Shown: positions 35,442 to 45,131 of the stretch, piece by piece | Position numbering within the stretch: the stretch's first letter is position 1 | Layout of the letters: each line of letters starts with the position of its first letter | Source of the DNA: Rufibacter roseus | GTDB lineage: Bacteria; Bacteroidota; Bacteroidia; Cytophagales; Hymenobacteraceae | DNA: 64,000 nucleotides | Direction: 5' to 3' | NCBI RefSeq assembly: GCF_001647285.1 | Contig: NZ_LRML01000006.1 | Span: forward strand, 62,001-126,000 | Notes under the pieces: model-generated | The model's database searches: none | Seen by the model: the letters and a program-made list of their open reading frames with translations, nothing else | Told to the model about the DNA's origin: nothing | Made by a program: the position numbers and the translations under genes

Positions 35442-36707
35442 ATGAGCACTTTGAGAAAACATATTTTAATAGTTTTACTGCCGCTGCTCTTGTTGACGGC
35501 CAGAGAAAGTGCAGGTTACGGTGTTCTCACGCACCAGGCTATTATTGATGTGGCATGGGATAAATCCATTGTACCGGCTCTGCGGCAAAAGTTTCCGAAA
35601 GCTACCGAAGAAGAGCTGCTGACTGCCTATGCACACGCATACGGAGGAGCTATCATACAAGACATGGGCTACTTCCCGTTCGGGAATACATTCTTTACAG
35701 ATTTAACCCACTATGTGAGAAGCGGAGATTTTATTGAGGCACTGATTACGGAATCAAAAACTCTTCATGAATATGCCTTTGCTCTTGGGGCGCTGGCCCA
35801 TTACTACGCAGACAACTACGGCCACCCAATAGGAACCAATGTAGCAGTGCCCATGGTATATCCTGATTTAAAGGTTAAACACGGCGACACGATCACCTAC
35901 GAGGAAAATCCTGCGGCGCACGTGAAAATGGAATTCGGATTTGATGTGTTACAGGTAGCCCGCGGAAACTATGCTTCAGATGCCTATAGAAACTTTATTG
36001 GTTTTGAGGTAAGTAAGGAAGTGCTGGAAAGAGCCTTTTTGAAAACCTATGGTCTGGAGCTGAAAAGCATTTTCGTAAGTTTAGAACTCGCTATTACTAC
36101 CTTCAGGTACTCTGTCAGAAACCTGATACCTGACTTAACCAAAGCCGCCTGGAACTTAAAAGCAAAAGAAATTCAGTCTTCTCAGCCCAGTATGACCAGA
36201 CGGAATTTTCATTACAGATTGAGGAGGGCCGAGTTTCATAAAACATGGGGACGCGAATATGAGCAACCTAATTTATTCCAGCGTATTTTAAGTTGGCTGC
36301 TCCGGATCTTACCCAAGATTGGGCCTAGTCAAACATTAGCCTTCAAGCCCCCAACACCAGAGGCGGAAAAAGTATTTATGGAAAGTTTCAATGAGACTTC
36401 TAAACGGTACAATGCAGCACTGAACAGAGTAGCACAAGGGAAGCAAACATTTGAAAATAAGGTTTTAGACACGGGTGAGCCCAGTGAACCAGATGCCTAT
36501 ACCAAAACAGATGAAACGTTTGCAGAGCTACTGGAAAAATTAGCTAAAAATGAATTCAAGCACCTGACTAAGCCACTAAAAGAAACTGTTCTACAGTATT
36601 ATCAAGCCATGGCCAAACCAAAACCTACTGAAAAAGAAGAATTGGAAGAGTGGGGAAAAGTACAGGAAAACTTACAAAAGCTACAGCAAGCTACTGTCAC
36701 CAATTGA
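35442..36707 (+). CDS. Zinc-dependent phospholipase C-like protein
   Basis: The 421-residue protein has a signal peptide (hydrophobic run to about residue 24) and then GYGVLTHQAIIDVAW and EYAFALGALAHYYADNYGHPIG, the conserved His/Asp helices of the bacterial zinc-dependent phospholipase C / S1-P1 fold. The family hydrolyses phosphoester bonds in phospholipids outside the cytoplasm. The C-terminal 200 residues are a family-specific helical extension of unknown role. The protein is likely periplasmic. It is convergent with rmuC across a palindrome. Confidence 0.85.
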   Translation: MSTLRKHILIVLLPLLLLTARESAGYGVLTHQAIIDVAWDKSIVPALRQKFPKATEEELLTAYAHAYGGAIIQDMGYFPFGNTFFTDLTHYVRSGDFIEALITESKTLHEYAFALGALAHYYADNYGHPIGTNVAVPMVYPDLKVKHGDTITYEENPAAHVKMEFGFDVLQVARGNYASDAYRNFIGFEVSKEVLERAFLKTYGLELKSIFVSLELAITTFRYSVRNLIPDLTKAAWNLKAKEIQSSQPSMTRRNFHYRLRRAEFHKTWGREYEQPNLFQRILSWLLRILPKIGPSQTLAFKPPTPEAEKVFMESFNETSKRYNAALNRVAQGKQTFENKVLDTGEPSEPDAYTKTDETFAELLEKLAKNEFKHLTKPLKETVLQYYQAMAKPKPTEKEELEEWGKVQENLQKLQQATVTN

Positions 36708-36737
36708 AACTACTACCACTTCCTGCTGCTGAATAAC

Positions 36738-36775
36738 TGTTTTTAACCTGTTTTTCAAAAACAAGTTAAAAACGG
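36738..36775. repeat. Dispersed intergenic palindrome, copy 9
   Basis: Arms CTGTTTTTAACCTG and AAGTTAAAAACGG between the converging phospholipase and rmuC genes. Confidence 0.7.
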
Positions 36776-36778
36776 ATA

Positions 36779-38146
36779 CTATGCTTCGTCTACTTCACTT
36801 GCGGTAAAAGCCAACTCATCTGTAGGGTCAGGAGCTGCGGACTGTAGCCATTGTGTCTCCATAGTCTTACTGGTGCGGGCCCCCAATTTCTTGAGCAGCT
36901 CTACTTTTTTGATCAGGTTGCCGTTGCCTTCGCTAAGCTTGTTCATAGCAGCGGTATATTTCTGCTGGCTACGGTCCAGGTTCACGCCTATGTCTTTCAG
37001 ATCTTCCAGAAAGTTGGCGAACTTGTCATAGAGCTTTCCGCTTTCCTCTGCTATGCGCAGCACGTTCCGCTTCTGGCTTTCCTGTTTCCAGACACTGGCC
37101 ACCGTACGCAGGGTGGCCAAAAGGGTAGAGGTAGTCACAAACACGATGTTGCGGTCCAGTGCTTCCAGAAACAAATCACGATCCTGCTGCACCGCCAGAT
37201 TAAACGCCGGTTCAATAGGTATATACATCAGCACAAAATCAGGGGAATGGATACCGTGCAGGTGCTGGTAATTCTTTCGGCTAAGATCTACAAAGTGCGT
37301 TCTGAGTGATTGAATGTGGCTCTTTAGGTGGAGGAGTTGCTGAGCCTCGTCATCACAGTTGCAATACGCATCATAGGCTACTAAACTTACTTTAGAGTCA
37401 ATGATCAAATGCTTATTGTCAGGTAAGTCAATGATCACATCGGGGCGGAAGATCTTGGAATCATCGTGCTGCAAAACCTGCTCGCGCCGGTAGTGCACAT
37501 CCTTCTCTAGGCCTGATTTCTCCAGTAGGTTTTCCAGCAAATATTCACCCCAGTTGCCCTGAGCTTTCTTTTCGCCCCGAAGTGCTTTGGTGAGGTTTAG
37601 CGCATCTTGGCTCATCTGTTGGTTCAGGCTGGCCATATACGTGATTTGTTCTTTAAGAGAGGTGGTGTCTTTCAGGGTCTTCTCGTACGTCAGTTCCACC
37701 TTGCTTTCAAATTCCTTTATCCGCTCTTTCAACGGCGACAACACTTGCTCCAGATTTTCGGCAGAGGCTTTCCGGAAATGTTCGGCATTGTTTACCAGCA
37801 CCTGATTGCTTACCTGCGTGAACTGCTGCATAAATGTTTCGCGCAAGTGGGTCAGTTCAGAGCGTTCATCAGCAAGTTTCTGCTTGAGGTGGTAGATATC
37901 ATTTTCGGCGCGGGTTACCTCTGCGTGCAGTTCCATTACCTTGCTGCTTTCTTTGCGGAGCAGGTCTTGCAGTTTTTGAACCTCTTGCTGCGCTACTTCC
38001 TGTTGTTTTATGGCAAAAGCTTTGTCCAGCTCATGTTGCTGTATGTTCTTTTGCACGGCAGCCAGCTTTGACTGTAGAAAAAAGTATGCCCCAAGGGCAC
38101 CCACTAAAAAGCAAAGAACAGGCAGCAGAAGATCCATTAGAAACAT
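36779..38146 (-). CDS. rmuC: DNA recombination protein RmuC
   Basis: A 455-residue RmuC: one N-terminal membrane helix (LLLPVLCFLVGALGAYFFL), a long coiled coil (about 25-170), then the nuclease-like core with the family motifs GNWGEYLLENLLEKSGL, FRPDVIIDLPDNKHLIIDSKVS and LMYIPIEPAF. RmuC limits inversions and rearrangements, presumably by cutting DNA secondary structures near the membrane. Given the density of palindromes in this chromosome its presence is of interest, but the gene is common. Single gene, convergent with the phospholipase gene. Confidence 0.95.
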   Translation of the reverse strand: MFLMDLLLPVLCFLVGALGAYFFLQSKLAAVQKNIQQHELDKAFAIKQQEVAQQEVQKLQDLLRKESSKVMELHAEVTRAENDIYHLKQKLADERSELTHLRETFMQQFTQVSNQVLVNNAEHFRKASAENLEQVLSPLKERIKEFESKVELTYEKTLKDTTSLKEQITYMASLNQQMSQDALNLTKALRGEKKAQGNWGEYLLENLLEKSGLEKDVHYRREQVLQHDDSKIFRPDVIIDLPDNKHLIIDSKVSLVAYDAYCNCDDEAQQLLHLKSHIQSLRTHFVDLSRKNYQHLHGIHSPDFVLMYIPIEPAFNLAVQQDRDLFLEALDRNIVFVTTSTLLATLRTVASVWKQESQKRNVLRIAEESGKLYDKFANFLEDLKDIGVNLDRSQQKYTAAMNKLSEGNGNLIKKVELLKKLGARTSKTMETQWLQSAAPDPTDELAFTASEVDEA

Positions 38147-38524
38147 ATTAGTTGAGCGGAAACAACAGTTAAAGATACAGAAGAGTGCCCATTTCTAAAA
38201 ATATTCGCAATGGTAATAGGGTTAGCAAAGAGGTTGGCTGTCTTATAAAGAGAGAACAATGACAGGTCTCAAAGAATTGCTAAAACTTGTTGGTTACTTT
38301 TTAACTTTCTCAGTATTAATAGTAGCTACTGTTTATTGATTTTAAACCTGAATAAGCGGGTGCAAAAAGTAGAGCAAAACCTGCTTGTTGCTGCTAAAAT
38401 GAATCTAACTGTTCAGGGAAAAAAATTAACAAAATTCTTTTACTGATTAATGGATGAAACAGCAACTTTTAGCGTTACCTGCGTAAGCTGAAACAGCAGC
38501 AGCCTAAGAGAAGCTTTTAAGATA
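38147..38524. other. Intergenic gap without recognisable features
   Basis: A 378 bp divergent intergenic region between rmuC and the DUF2062 gene. I see no repeat, hairpin or small ORF that I can support; it should hold both promoters. Confidence 0.5.
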
Positions 38525-39025
38525 ATGGACGTGTTTTTACGGGTAAATTTAAGTGTGATTAAGTTTTTGCGGCGGAAGCTATGGGAGCCCCTCATGGCCT
38601 TGGCGAAGCAGGGCTTTACTCCGCACCAGTTGGCCCTGACCATCACGTTAGGCATGGGCTTCGGCATGATTCCTTTTTTTGGAGGAACTACATTGCTCTG
38701 TACCTTCTGGGCTTTACGGCTTCGCCTGAATGTGGCGTTTACAATATTGTTGGGTTACCTGATGCAGCCTTTCCAGTTGGCTTTGTATGTACCTTTCGTT
38801 GAACTTGGACAAACACTATTTCCGGTCACGCCTATTCCTTTTTCACTGGAGAAACTAAGTCTAATGTTTAAAGCAGATTGGCTTGCCGCCTTGCAGCAGG
38901 TTTGGTTTGCTAATTTGCTCGGTATAATAGCATGGTTTATGTGCTTTATTCCTTTCGGGCTGGCTGTGTATTTCTCTAGCAGAAAAGTATTGCACCGGGT
39001 ATTGCCCCTGCAGCAGGAAGCCTAG
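38525..39025 (+). CDS. DUF2062 membrane protein
   Basis: A 166-residue protein with the DUF2062 pattern: TPHQLALTITLGMGFGMIPFFGGTTLLC, LRLRLNVAFTILLGYLMQPFQLALY, and a last membrane segment (IIAWFMCFIPFGLAVYF). It has about three membrane helices. The family is often found attached to glycosyltransferases or alone, and its function is unknown. No operon partner is close. Confidence 0.87.
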   Translation: MDVFLRVNLSVIKFLRRKLWEPLMALAKQGFTPHQLALTITLGMGFGMIPFFGGTTLLCTFWALRLRLNVAFTILLGYLMQPFQLALYVPFVELGQTLFPVTPIPFSLEKLSLMFKADWLAALQQVWFANLLGIIAWFMCFIPFGLAVYFSSRKVLHRVLPLQQEA

Positions 39026-39063
39026 TGTTTTTGACCTCCTTTTCTGAGAAGAAGTAAAAAACA
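39026..39063. repeat. Dispersed intergenic palindrome, copy 10
   Basis: Degenerate copy starting 1 bp after the DUF2062 stop; arms TGTTTTTGACCT and GTAAAAAACA. Confidence 0.5.
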
Positions 39064-39253
39064 GCAAAGACTGTATTTCCCTAGGTCTTTCAACTCATGC
39101 CACATGAAGCGCCTGTCTTAAAGTGTGCCGTTACCCTAACAAAACTTTAATTATTTCTTAAGAACCAGTCAATTTGTAGTGCGTAGGTTTTAAAGCCGTG
39201 TTGGTGCTCTAACAAGTGTTCACATGGGCAGTATAACTTAATGCACTCACCCC

Positions 39254-40558
39254 ATGACATCAGTTCCTCAGGAAAAAGTACTTGATAATTCAGTTAAACT
39301 ACTGGCAGAAGGTTTTCCATTCATCAACCATCGTGTCAGTCGGTTTCAATCTAATATCTTCTTAACAAGACTGCTTTTACAGAACGTGGTGTGCCTACAC
39401 GGACCGGAGGCGGCTAAAGTGTTTTATGATCCGGATAGGTTCGTCCGCAAAGGTGCTGTTCCTAAGTGGGTTCAAAAAACGCTGCTGGGGGAGAACGCCA
39501 TCATCACCATGGATGGCGATGCCCATGGTCACCGAAAGAGCATGTTCATGTCTTTTATGTCTCCTGATGGGCTACACACCTTTAACCGCCTTCTGCAAAA
39601 ACATTGGAAAGCCTTTATTCATAAGTGGGAAAAGCAGGAGGAGGTAGTGCTGTTTGAAGAAGCGCAGGAACTGTTCTGCCGCGTGGCCTGCGAGTGGGTG
39701 GGAATACCGCTGCGGGAAGAGGAAGCTAGGTTGCGGGCCCAGGATTGCGCCGCTATGGTAGACGCTTTTGGGGCGGTGGGGTTACGGCACTTCAGGGGCA
39801 GACGCGCCCGTAGCCGCACAGAGAACTGGATCAAAAACCTGGTGGCACAAATTAGAAAAGGTGAGTTAACCGTAGAGGAAGGGAAGCCGGCACAGGCCAT
39901 TGCTTTTCATCAGGATCTGGAAGGTAACCTTTTGGATGATGTGATGGCTGCCCGTGAAATAATAAATCTGATCAGGCCTACTGTGGCCATTGCTTATTAT
40001 GTTGCCTTTGGAGCCTTGGCTTTACATGAGCACCCGGTGGCCCGGCAGAAAATAGCCGATGGAGAGGAGGGCTATGCAGAGTTGTTTGTGCAGGAGGTAA
40101 GACGTTATTTCCCGTTTGCGCCTTTTGTGGGAGCCAGGGTGAAGGAAGATTTCAGCTGGGGAGGCCACTGGTTTACCAAAGGCACATTGGTCTTATTAGA
40201 TGTGTATGGCACCTTGCACGACCCAAAGCTGTGGGAGCACCCGGAGGAGTTTTACCCGTACCGCTTCAAGAATTGGCAGGGGAGTGCGTTTGATCTCATT
40301 CCGCAGGGTGGCGGGAACCATACGACCGGACACCGTTGCGCAGGCGAATGGATTACCATAGAAGCCATGAAAGTAAGCATGATCTTTATGGCTAAATTTA
40401 TGGAGTACGAGGTGCCAGAGCAAAACCTGAGCTATAGTCTGCGCCGAATGCCAACGTACCCCAAAAGCAAATTCATCATCAGAAATGTTTCTTCAACTAA
40501 CATAAACGACGAAGCCAGCTTAAGCAGCTTATCGCAGTGCCCGTTCCTGAGGCATTAA
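39254..40558 (+). CDS. CYP152-type cytochrome P450, fatty-acid peroxygenase
   Basis: A 434-residue soluble P450 with the haem-binding Cys362 in GHRCAGEW. It carries the CYP152 hallmark Arg241-Pro242 in LIRPTVAIAYYV, at almost the same position as Arg242-Pro243 of Bacillus P450-BS-beta, where the Arg binds the fatty-acid carboxylate. Such enzymes use hydrogen peroxide directly to hydroxylate or decarboxylate fatty acids and need no reductase, which fits the absence of ferredoxin or reductase genes here. The product regiochemistry cannot be predicted. Single gene, on the same strand as the following DUF4920 gene 123 bp away. Confidence 0.92.
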   Translation: MTSVPQEKVLDNSVKLLAEGFPFINHRVSRFQSNIFLTRLLLQNVVCLHGPEAAKVFYDPDRFVRKGAVPKWVQKTLLGENAIITMDGDAHGHRKSMFMSFMSPDGLHTFNRLLQKHWKAFIHKWEKQEEVVLFEEAQELFCRVACEWVGIPLREEEARLRAQDCAAMVDAFGAVGLRHFRGRRARSRTENWIKNLVAQIRKGELTVEEGKPAQAIAFHQDLEGNLLDDVMAAREIINLIRPTVAIAYYVAFGALALHEHPVARQKIADGEEGYAELFVQEVRRYFPFAPFVGARVKEDFSWGGHWFTKGTLVLLDVYGTLHDPKLWEHPEEFYPYRFKNWQGSAFDLIPQGGGNHTTGHRCAGEWITIEAMKVSMIFMAKFMEYEVPEQNLSYSLRRMPTYPKSKFIIRNVSSTNINDEASLSSLSQCPFLRH

Positions 40559-40681
40559 ACTTTAATGGTTTCGCGGACAAAACATGATGAACTATTTTCT
40601 AAAACATCTATATTTGCTGGTAAATTATTGCTATTCAAGACTGTACCTACATCTATTTCTTTAAAATTTGCTACCAATCAT

Positions 40682-41155
40682 ATGAAAGTATTTCTTCTTT
40701 TGGCCTTTGGCCTTCTTCTGCACACAGCCTCTTTCGCGCAAAAAGACATTCCATCCGCGAAGGCAGGGGTTACCTACGGTAAAAAAGTAACTGCCAAGAA
40801 AGCGATCAAAATGCCGGAGCTAGACCAGAAATTAGCTACCGACTCTGTTTTCACTGGCAAGGTAGAGGGCACCGTGGTAGAGGTCTGCAAAAAGAAAGGT
40901 TGCTTTATGAAAGTGGCCCGCACCAACGGCGAACCCATCATGGTGAAGTTCACCGACTACGCCTTCTTCATGCCGCAAGACATTGTAGGGAAGACGGTGG
41001 TGTTAGAAGGTGTGGCCAAAGTAAAGGAAACCTCAGTGGAGCGTCTGAAGCACTTCGCGGAAGATGCAGGCAAGAGCAAAGAAGAAATTGCCGCTATCAC
41101 GGAGCCTAAAAAAGACATTGAGATTGTAGCGGATGGGGTTCTGGTAGTGAAATAA
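40682..41155 (+). CDS. DUF4920 secreted protein
   Basis: A 157-residue protein with a clear signal peptide (MKVFLLLAFGLLLHTASFAQ, cleavage after residue 19). The mature part matches DUF4920: VEGTVVEVCKKKGCFMKV with two cysteines and MVKFTDYAFFMPQDIVGKTV. The family has an OB-like fold with unknown function and is frequent in Bacteroidota. The frame is open 39 codons further upstream, but only Met40 gives a signal peptide, so the start is 40682. Followed by a strong terminator. Confidence 0.87.
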   Translation: MKVFLLLAFGLLLHTASFAQKDIPSAKAGVTYGKKVTAKKAIKMPELDQKLATDSVFTGKVEGTVVEVCKKKGCFMKVARTNGEPIMVKFTDYAFFMPQDIVGKTVVLEGVAKVKETSVERLKHFAEDAGKSKEEIAAITEPKKDIEIVADGVLVVK

Positions 41156-41173
41156 CTTCCGCTGATTTTTTAT

Positions 41174-41219
41174 AGAAAAGCTCTTCTTTTACCTGAAATG
41201 GTAGGAGAAGAGCTTTTCT
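41174..41219 (+). terminator. Rho-independent terminator after the DUF4920 gene
   Basis: 14 bp stem AGAAAAGCTCTTCT with AGAAGAGCTTTTCT (41174-41187 and 41206-41219), extended by an inner ACC/GGT pairing, then TTTT. Confidence 0.9.
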
Positions 41220-41257
41220 GTTTTGGAGCTGTTTTTGTCAAAGAAGGCCAAAACAAG
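41219..41257. repeat. Dispersed intergenic palindrome, copy 11
   Basis: Arms TGTTTTGGAGCTG and GGCCAAAACAAG, immediately behind the terminator. Confidence 0.6.
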
Positions 41258-41271
41258 ATTTCTTTGGTATT

Positions 41272-41304
41272 GTCATCCTGTGCTTAGCCGAAGGATCTAA
41301 CGAG
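41272..41304. repeat. GTCATCCTG...GGATCTAACGAG intergenic repeat
   Basis: Matches, with a few differences, the segments at 41465-41498 and 62015-62047 (core AGCCGAAGGATCTAACGA). Confidence 0.75.
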
Positions 41305-41383
41305 AAAGTGCTTAATTAAAATACGTAGTTTGCTGGTCCCTTGGCTTTAAACTACCCTGAGGCGAATGCCACATACTACACTT

Positions 41384-41500
41384 CTGATACTCCCCCTTTG
41401 AAGGGGGCGAAGGGGGGATGTTTACACCTGCCGGTCCACGCATTCCTAATCTTACCCTTTTGCGGTCGTCCCGAGCATCGCCGAGGGATCTAACGAAGAC
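41384..41500. repeat. Composite intergenic repeat, copy 1 (downstream of addB-like gene)
   Basis: About 115 bp that aligns along its whole length with 61938-62050: CCCCCTTTGAAGGGGGCGAA, then GATGTTTACAC, a variable middle with CACGCATTCC, and the GTCGTCCCGAGC ... GGATCTAACGA segment. Both copies are in the same orientation. Confidence 0.85.
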
Positions 41501-41965
41501 TTTTGCACCCACCACCGCTTTACCCTTCGCCGTTGTTGTGTGTTCTCACCAACAACTCCAGTGCTGTTGCCCCCCCACAACCGCTTCTCCTTAATCTTTA
41601 GCTGCGTCTCTTTCTGCAGAGGTTTGTTACTTTTCTCCTTGATGAGAAAAGTAACCAAAAGAATCAAGAAGCCCTTAAACTCGCTGCCGCTCAAACAGTA
41701 AGGGCTTCAAATAATTTACCACCTGGCCAATGTGCGCTGTTTCATTGTTTCGGCGGATACTGCTATATTGAACCTGTACCTCGTGCGTCCGCTAAGCGCC
41801 TCGGCGCCTTCGGCTTCTGCGTTGCCCGCTCCCGCAGGAAACGCTAAGGAGGGTGGTACCTACTTATTTGATTTTTGAGACTCAGGACTCAAGACTCAGA
41901 ACTCAGGACTACCCAAGACCTGCTAGTGTCTGTGCCAATACCTTACGCCATCCATCAGCACCTAA
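41501..41965. other. Gene-free intergenic stretch with a short degenerate array
   Basis: No credible gene. At 41879-41911 there is an array of near-repeats of GACTCAGGACT / CAAGACTCAGA. The rest (for example the G+C-rich stretch at 41790-41850) shows nothing I can name. Confidence 0.5.
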
Positions 41966-44881
41966 TCAACCCCTTGCGCAAATGGTTTTGTACGGGCAGT
42001 ATTGGCACGTCTCCAAATCATTGGTCTTTCTAATCGGCTCCTCTGTATCTAGCATCCGCAGCACCAGCTCCCTTAACAATCGTTCTGAAGTCTCCACGAA
42101 ATCAGCGGGGGCACCGGCGGCGTCTACAAAGGGCAACTCTGAAGTCAACACGCCAGCGCCCAAGTTTCTGAAGGAGATGATGCCCGCTTCAAAGTCATAG
42201 TGGCTTTTGGGCAGGTTCAGGACTTTGCTCTCCAATAAGCTGCCTTTATGGATTTCCTTGGCCAGGATGTAGCGGTAAAGCCAGAGCTGGCGGACTTTGT
42301 CCAGGTGGCGGTCGTGGAGGAGGGTGGTTTCCAGTTCCTCGGGGTTCACCTTGAGGTTGCGGGCTTCCACTTTGCCGGTTTTGTAGTCAATCACGCGCAG
42401 GGTAGTGCCGCTCAGGTCAATTCTATCGGCTTTGCCGGCAATGCGGGCGGTAATTTTTTCGCCCGAGGGCAGGGTGACGTCTAAATCGGTGAGCAGGGTT
42501 TCTTCCAGTTGCAGAATATAGAGCGGCAGTTCCTCTGACTCCAGAAGCCCCTGCAGGTAGCGGGTGAGCAGCTGCACGGCCACTTTGTAGAGGATGAGGT
42601 TCATACCCTGCTCGGGCAGGTTGCCCAGGGTGCCGCGCTTGAATTCCTGCTGCACTTTGGTCTCCAACCCCGCCAGCATGCGCTCCACATCGGCCCGCTC
42701 TATGGGGTTTCCTTCTTCGGCATAAGGCTTGAAATAGTCTTCCAGCACCTGGTGCACGATAGTCCCGAAGGTGTCGGCACCGATGGCTTCGTCTATCTCG
42801 TCTACTTCTTCCAGCTTGGCGATGCGGCTGAAATAGTATTGCAGGGAGCAGTTCACAAACTGGTTCAGGTGCGAAGGATACAGACCACGCCTCAGCTGTT
42901 CCTTCAGCTTGAACAGCACTTCTTCGTCTTTCTGGATGATGATATCGGGCTCGTATTCCTTCGTGTCCAGCTGCTCTACCACGGCGGTGAGTTCCCTAAA
43001 TTTAATATTGGGGTTGCGCAGGGCCAGGTCATGCTGCAGTTGCAGGATAAACCTGCTCCTTTCTCCGGAGCCGTAGGTGTCTGAGGGCAGCACGTAGAGC
43101 AGGTTCACCCGTTTGGCGCGCTGCAGCAGGCGGTAGAAATAATAGGAGGTGATGCTTTCCTGCTCGGCGTAGGTGGGCAGCCCGAAGGTGCGCAGCACAT
43201 CATACGGAAATAGGGAGGTCTGTTTCTTGGGCTGGGGCAGCACATTTTCGTTTACGCTCAGAATGATGAGGTTCTCAAAGTCCAGGGCGCGGGTTTCCAG
43301 CATCCCCATGACCTGCGTGGGCGAGATGGGTTCGCCGCTGAACGGAAGCTTGGTGTTGCCAATCTGCTCGTAGAGGAACTTCTTGAAACTGCGCACCGAA
43401 ATCTTGTGCTCGCGGCAGTCAAAGAGCGTGTCCAGCCGCTTCACGATGGTGTAGAGAATGTAGAGGTACTCGGTTTCAATGGGGTTCTCCGATTCTACGC
43501 GGTAAATGCGGCCCAGGGCATCTACCAGTTGGTAGAGCGTGTCAATAAGGTCGGTGCAGTCGTTCCAGGTTCTGAAGAGGGTGATGAACATGGGGTGCTC
43601 GCGGCCCAGCTTGATAAGTTCCTCGGCGGTGAGCAAAACGCTGTTGCGGGCCACCATCTCGTCCAGTACGTGCTGGAACAGGTCTAAATCAGCTTCGCGC
43701 TCGGCCAGGCTGTTGAGGTACTGCTCATAGCGACGCAGGAACGGGTGCTGCAGCAGCTTGGTGACGGCCAGGTGGTGGTAGCGGTTGATTTTGTAACCCG
43801 TATCAGTTGGCTGTACCACGCCTGTGAGGTGCACCTCAAAGAGCAGGTCGATGAGGTTGAACAGGGGCGTTCCCTTGAACGACAAGCCCATTGTGACGTT
43901 GTAATCGGTGACTTCGTCTGAGATGGAGTGCAGCACGGGCAGGAGCAGGGTCTCATCGGGCAAAATGATGGCGATTTCGGCGGCGGGGTCCTGCTGGCGG
44001 ATTTCGCGCAGGAGCTGCCCCGCAATCTTGCCCTGCATGCTGGCGTTGGCCACCCCAATGGCGTTAATTTCCTTGGTATCTGAGAGCAGGAGGTTCTGTT
44101 GCCAGTTCCACTCAGGTAGCGGCCATTTGGCTTTGTAGCGCTTGAGGAAATGCCCCGCCCGCTTATCGGCGTCGGGGGCCATGTAGTAGTCATCTGAGTC
44201 AAAGAAGACGTCGGCTTTGCCAGCTTCCAGCAGGGTCTGGATGATTTTCTGCTCGGCGCGGCTCAGGGCGTTCAACCCCACGAACAGGTAACGGTAAGGG
44301 CCCTGCTCGCTCTTGGCAATGTCTTTGATGCGGTTGGCCACCATTCTGAAGGCCATGCCCGTATAGGCCTGCTTGTTTTTCTGCAGGTGCGCCTGCAGGG
44401 CATGGTAGGTCTGCTCCAGGTTGGCCCAAAGCTGGAAATACTGCTTCACGTTGGGGGTGGGGGCGCTGCTACCGGGTTTGCCCGGGTCCCACCGCTCCAG
44501 GGCCTTGGCCTCGCTCACGTACTCAAATACCTTGTGCGCGTCTACCAGTTCCATGTCCAGGCGGGAGAAATCTTCCAGCAGGGTGGCGCTCCAGCCCACA
44601 AACTGGTCGAAGTCCAGCTTGGGGTCTACCCGCAGCAGGAGGTCATAGAGGTCTAGCTGCAGGTGCAGCGGCTCCAGCACCTCTACGTTGGCCATGTTGC
44701 AGACAAAGTCTTCCATGGAGTAAATCTGCGGCGACCAGATACCCGTGGGCGCGGCCTGCGCCAGGGCATTCTTGAAATACAGCGTAGCCCGACGGGTGGG
44801 CAGCACAATGCACAGGTCGCTGAGGCGGTCTGCGTAGGTCTGGTAAATATGCTCGGCGGTCTGCCGCAGGAACGAGTACAT
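41966..44881 (-). CDS. addB: AddB-like PD-(D/E)XK nuclease with Fe-S cluster motif
   Basis: A 971-residue protein with an N-terminal inactivated helicase-like region (IVLPTRRATLYFKNAL) and a C-terminal RecB-family nuclease (GTIVHQVLEDYF near 706-717, RVIDYKTGKVEARNL about 850-865). Four cysteines of an AddB-type iron-sulphur staple are present: one in QFVNCSLQYYF ahead of the nuclease, and CQYCPYKTIC (959-968) at the very end. AddB pairs with the AddA helicase-nuclease to process double-strand ends for RecA. The likely partner is encoded at 58400-61765, 13.5 kb away on the same strand. G+C is higher than in the neighbouring islet. Confidence 0.88.
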   Translation of the reverse strand: MYSFLRQTAEHIYQTYADRLSDLCIVLPTRRATLYFKNALAQAAPTGIWSPQIYSMEDFVCNMANVEVLEPLHLQLDLYDLLLRVDPKLDFDQFVGWSATLLEDFSRLDMELVDAHKVFEYVSEAKALERWDPGKPGSSAPTPNVKQYFQLWANLEQTYHALQAHLQKNKQAYTGMAFRMVANRIKDIAKSEQGPYRYLFVGLNALSRAEQKIIQTLLEAGKADVFFDSDDYYMAPDADKRAGHFLKRYKAKWPLPEWNWQQNLLLSDTKEINAIGVANASMQGKIAGQLLREIRQQDPAAEIAIILPDETLLLPVLHSISDEVTDYNVTMGLSFKGTPLFNLIDLLFEVHLTGVVQPTDTGYKINRYHHLAVTKLLQHPFLRRYEQYLNSLAEREADLDLFQHVLDEMVARNSVLLTAEELIKLGREHPMFITLFRTWNDCTDLIDTLYQLVDALGRIYRVESENPIETEYLYILYTIVKRLDTLFDCREHKISVRSFKKFLYEQIGNTKLPFSGEPISPTQVMGMLETRALDFENLIILSVNENVLPQPKKQTSLFPYDVLRTFGLPTYAEQESITSYYFYRLLQRAKRVNLLYVLPSDTYGSGERSRFILQLQHDLALRNPNIKFRELTAVVEQLDTKEYEPDIIIQKDEEVLFKLKEQLRRGLYPSHLNQFVNCSLQYYFSRIAKLEEVDEIDEAIGADTFGTIVHQVLEDYFKPYAEEGNPIERADVERMLAGLETKVQQEFKRGTLGNLPEQGMNLILYKVAVQLLTRYLQGLLESEELPLYILQLEETLLTDLDVTLPSGEKITARIAGKADRIDLSGTTLRVIDYKTGKVEARNLKVNPEELETTLLHDRHLDKVRQLWLYRYILAKEIHKGSLLESKVLNLPKSHYDFEAGIISFRNLGAGVLTSELPFVDAAGAPADFVETSERLLRELVLRMLDTEEPIRKTNDLETCQYCPYKTICARG

Positions 44882-44927
44882 GTGGGTGTAGTATCTTATG
44901 GTCTGGCGCGGAAAGTAAAGATACTAC

Positions 44928-44966
44928 GTTTTTGGGCTAGTTTTAGGAAAAGAGGGGGAAAACAGG
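44928..44966. repeat. Dispersed intergenic palindrome, copy 12
   Basis: Degenerate copy (GTTTTTGGGCTAG ... GAAAACAGG) just upstream of the addB-like gene. Confidence 0.5.
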
Positions 44967-45131
44967 CAACGGTTCTTATAAAAAAGTGCCAATTTTTAAA
45001 GAGCGTCACTATCCTCGGGTGGCTCGCCAGCATGACAATAATTTACAATTAAATTCCATGCGGGTTTTATAGCTCTGCACTCAATTTATATTCTGAAGGC
45101 AGGCATTTTTAATATAAATTGTTATAATCCG

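Noticed and set aside
41312-41694. Two minus-strand ORFs (67 and 80 codons) in the gap before the addB-like gene
   Set aside because: They run through the composite intergenic repeat and lack any domain or plausible start context.
42248-45052. Plus-strand and alternative-frame ORFs across the addB-like gene
   Set aside because: They are shadows caused by high G+C; the minus-strand reading has helicase-like, nuclease and Fe-S cysteine motifs.
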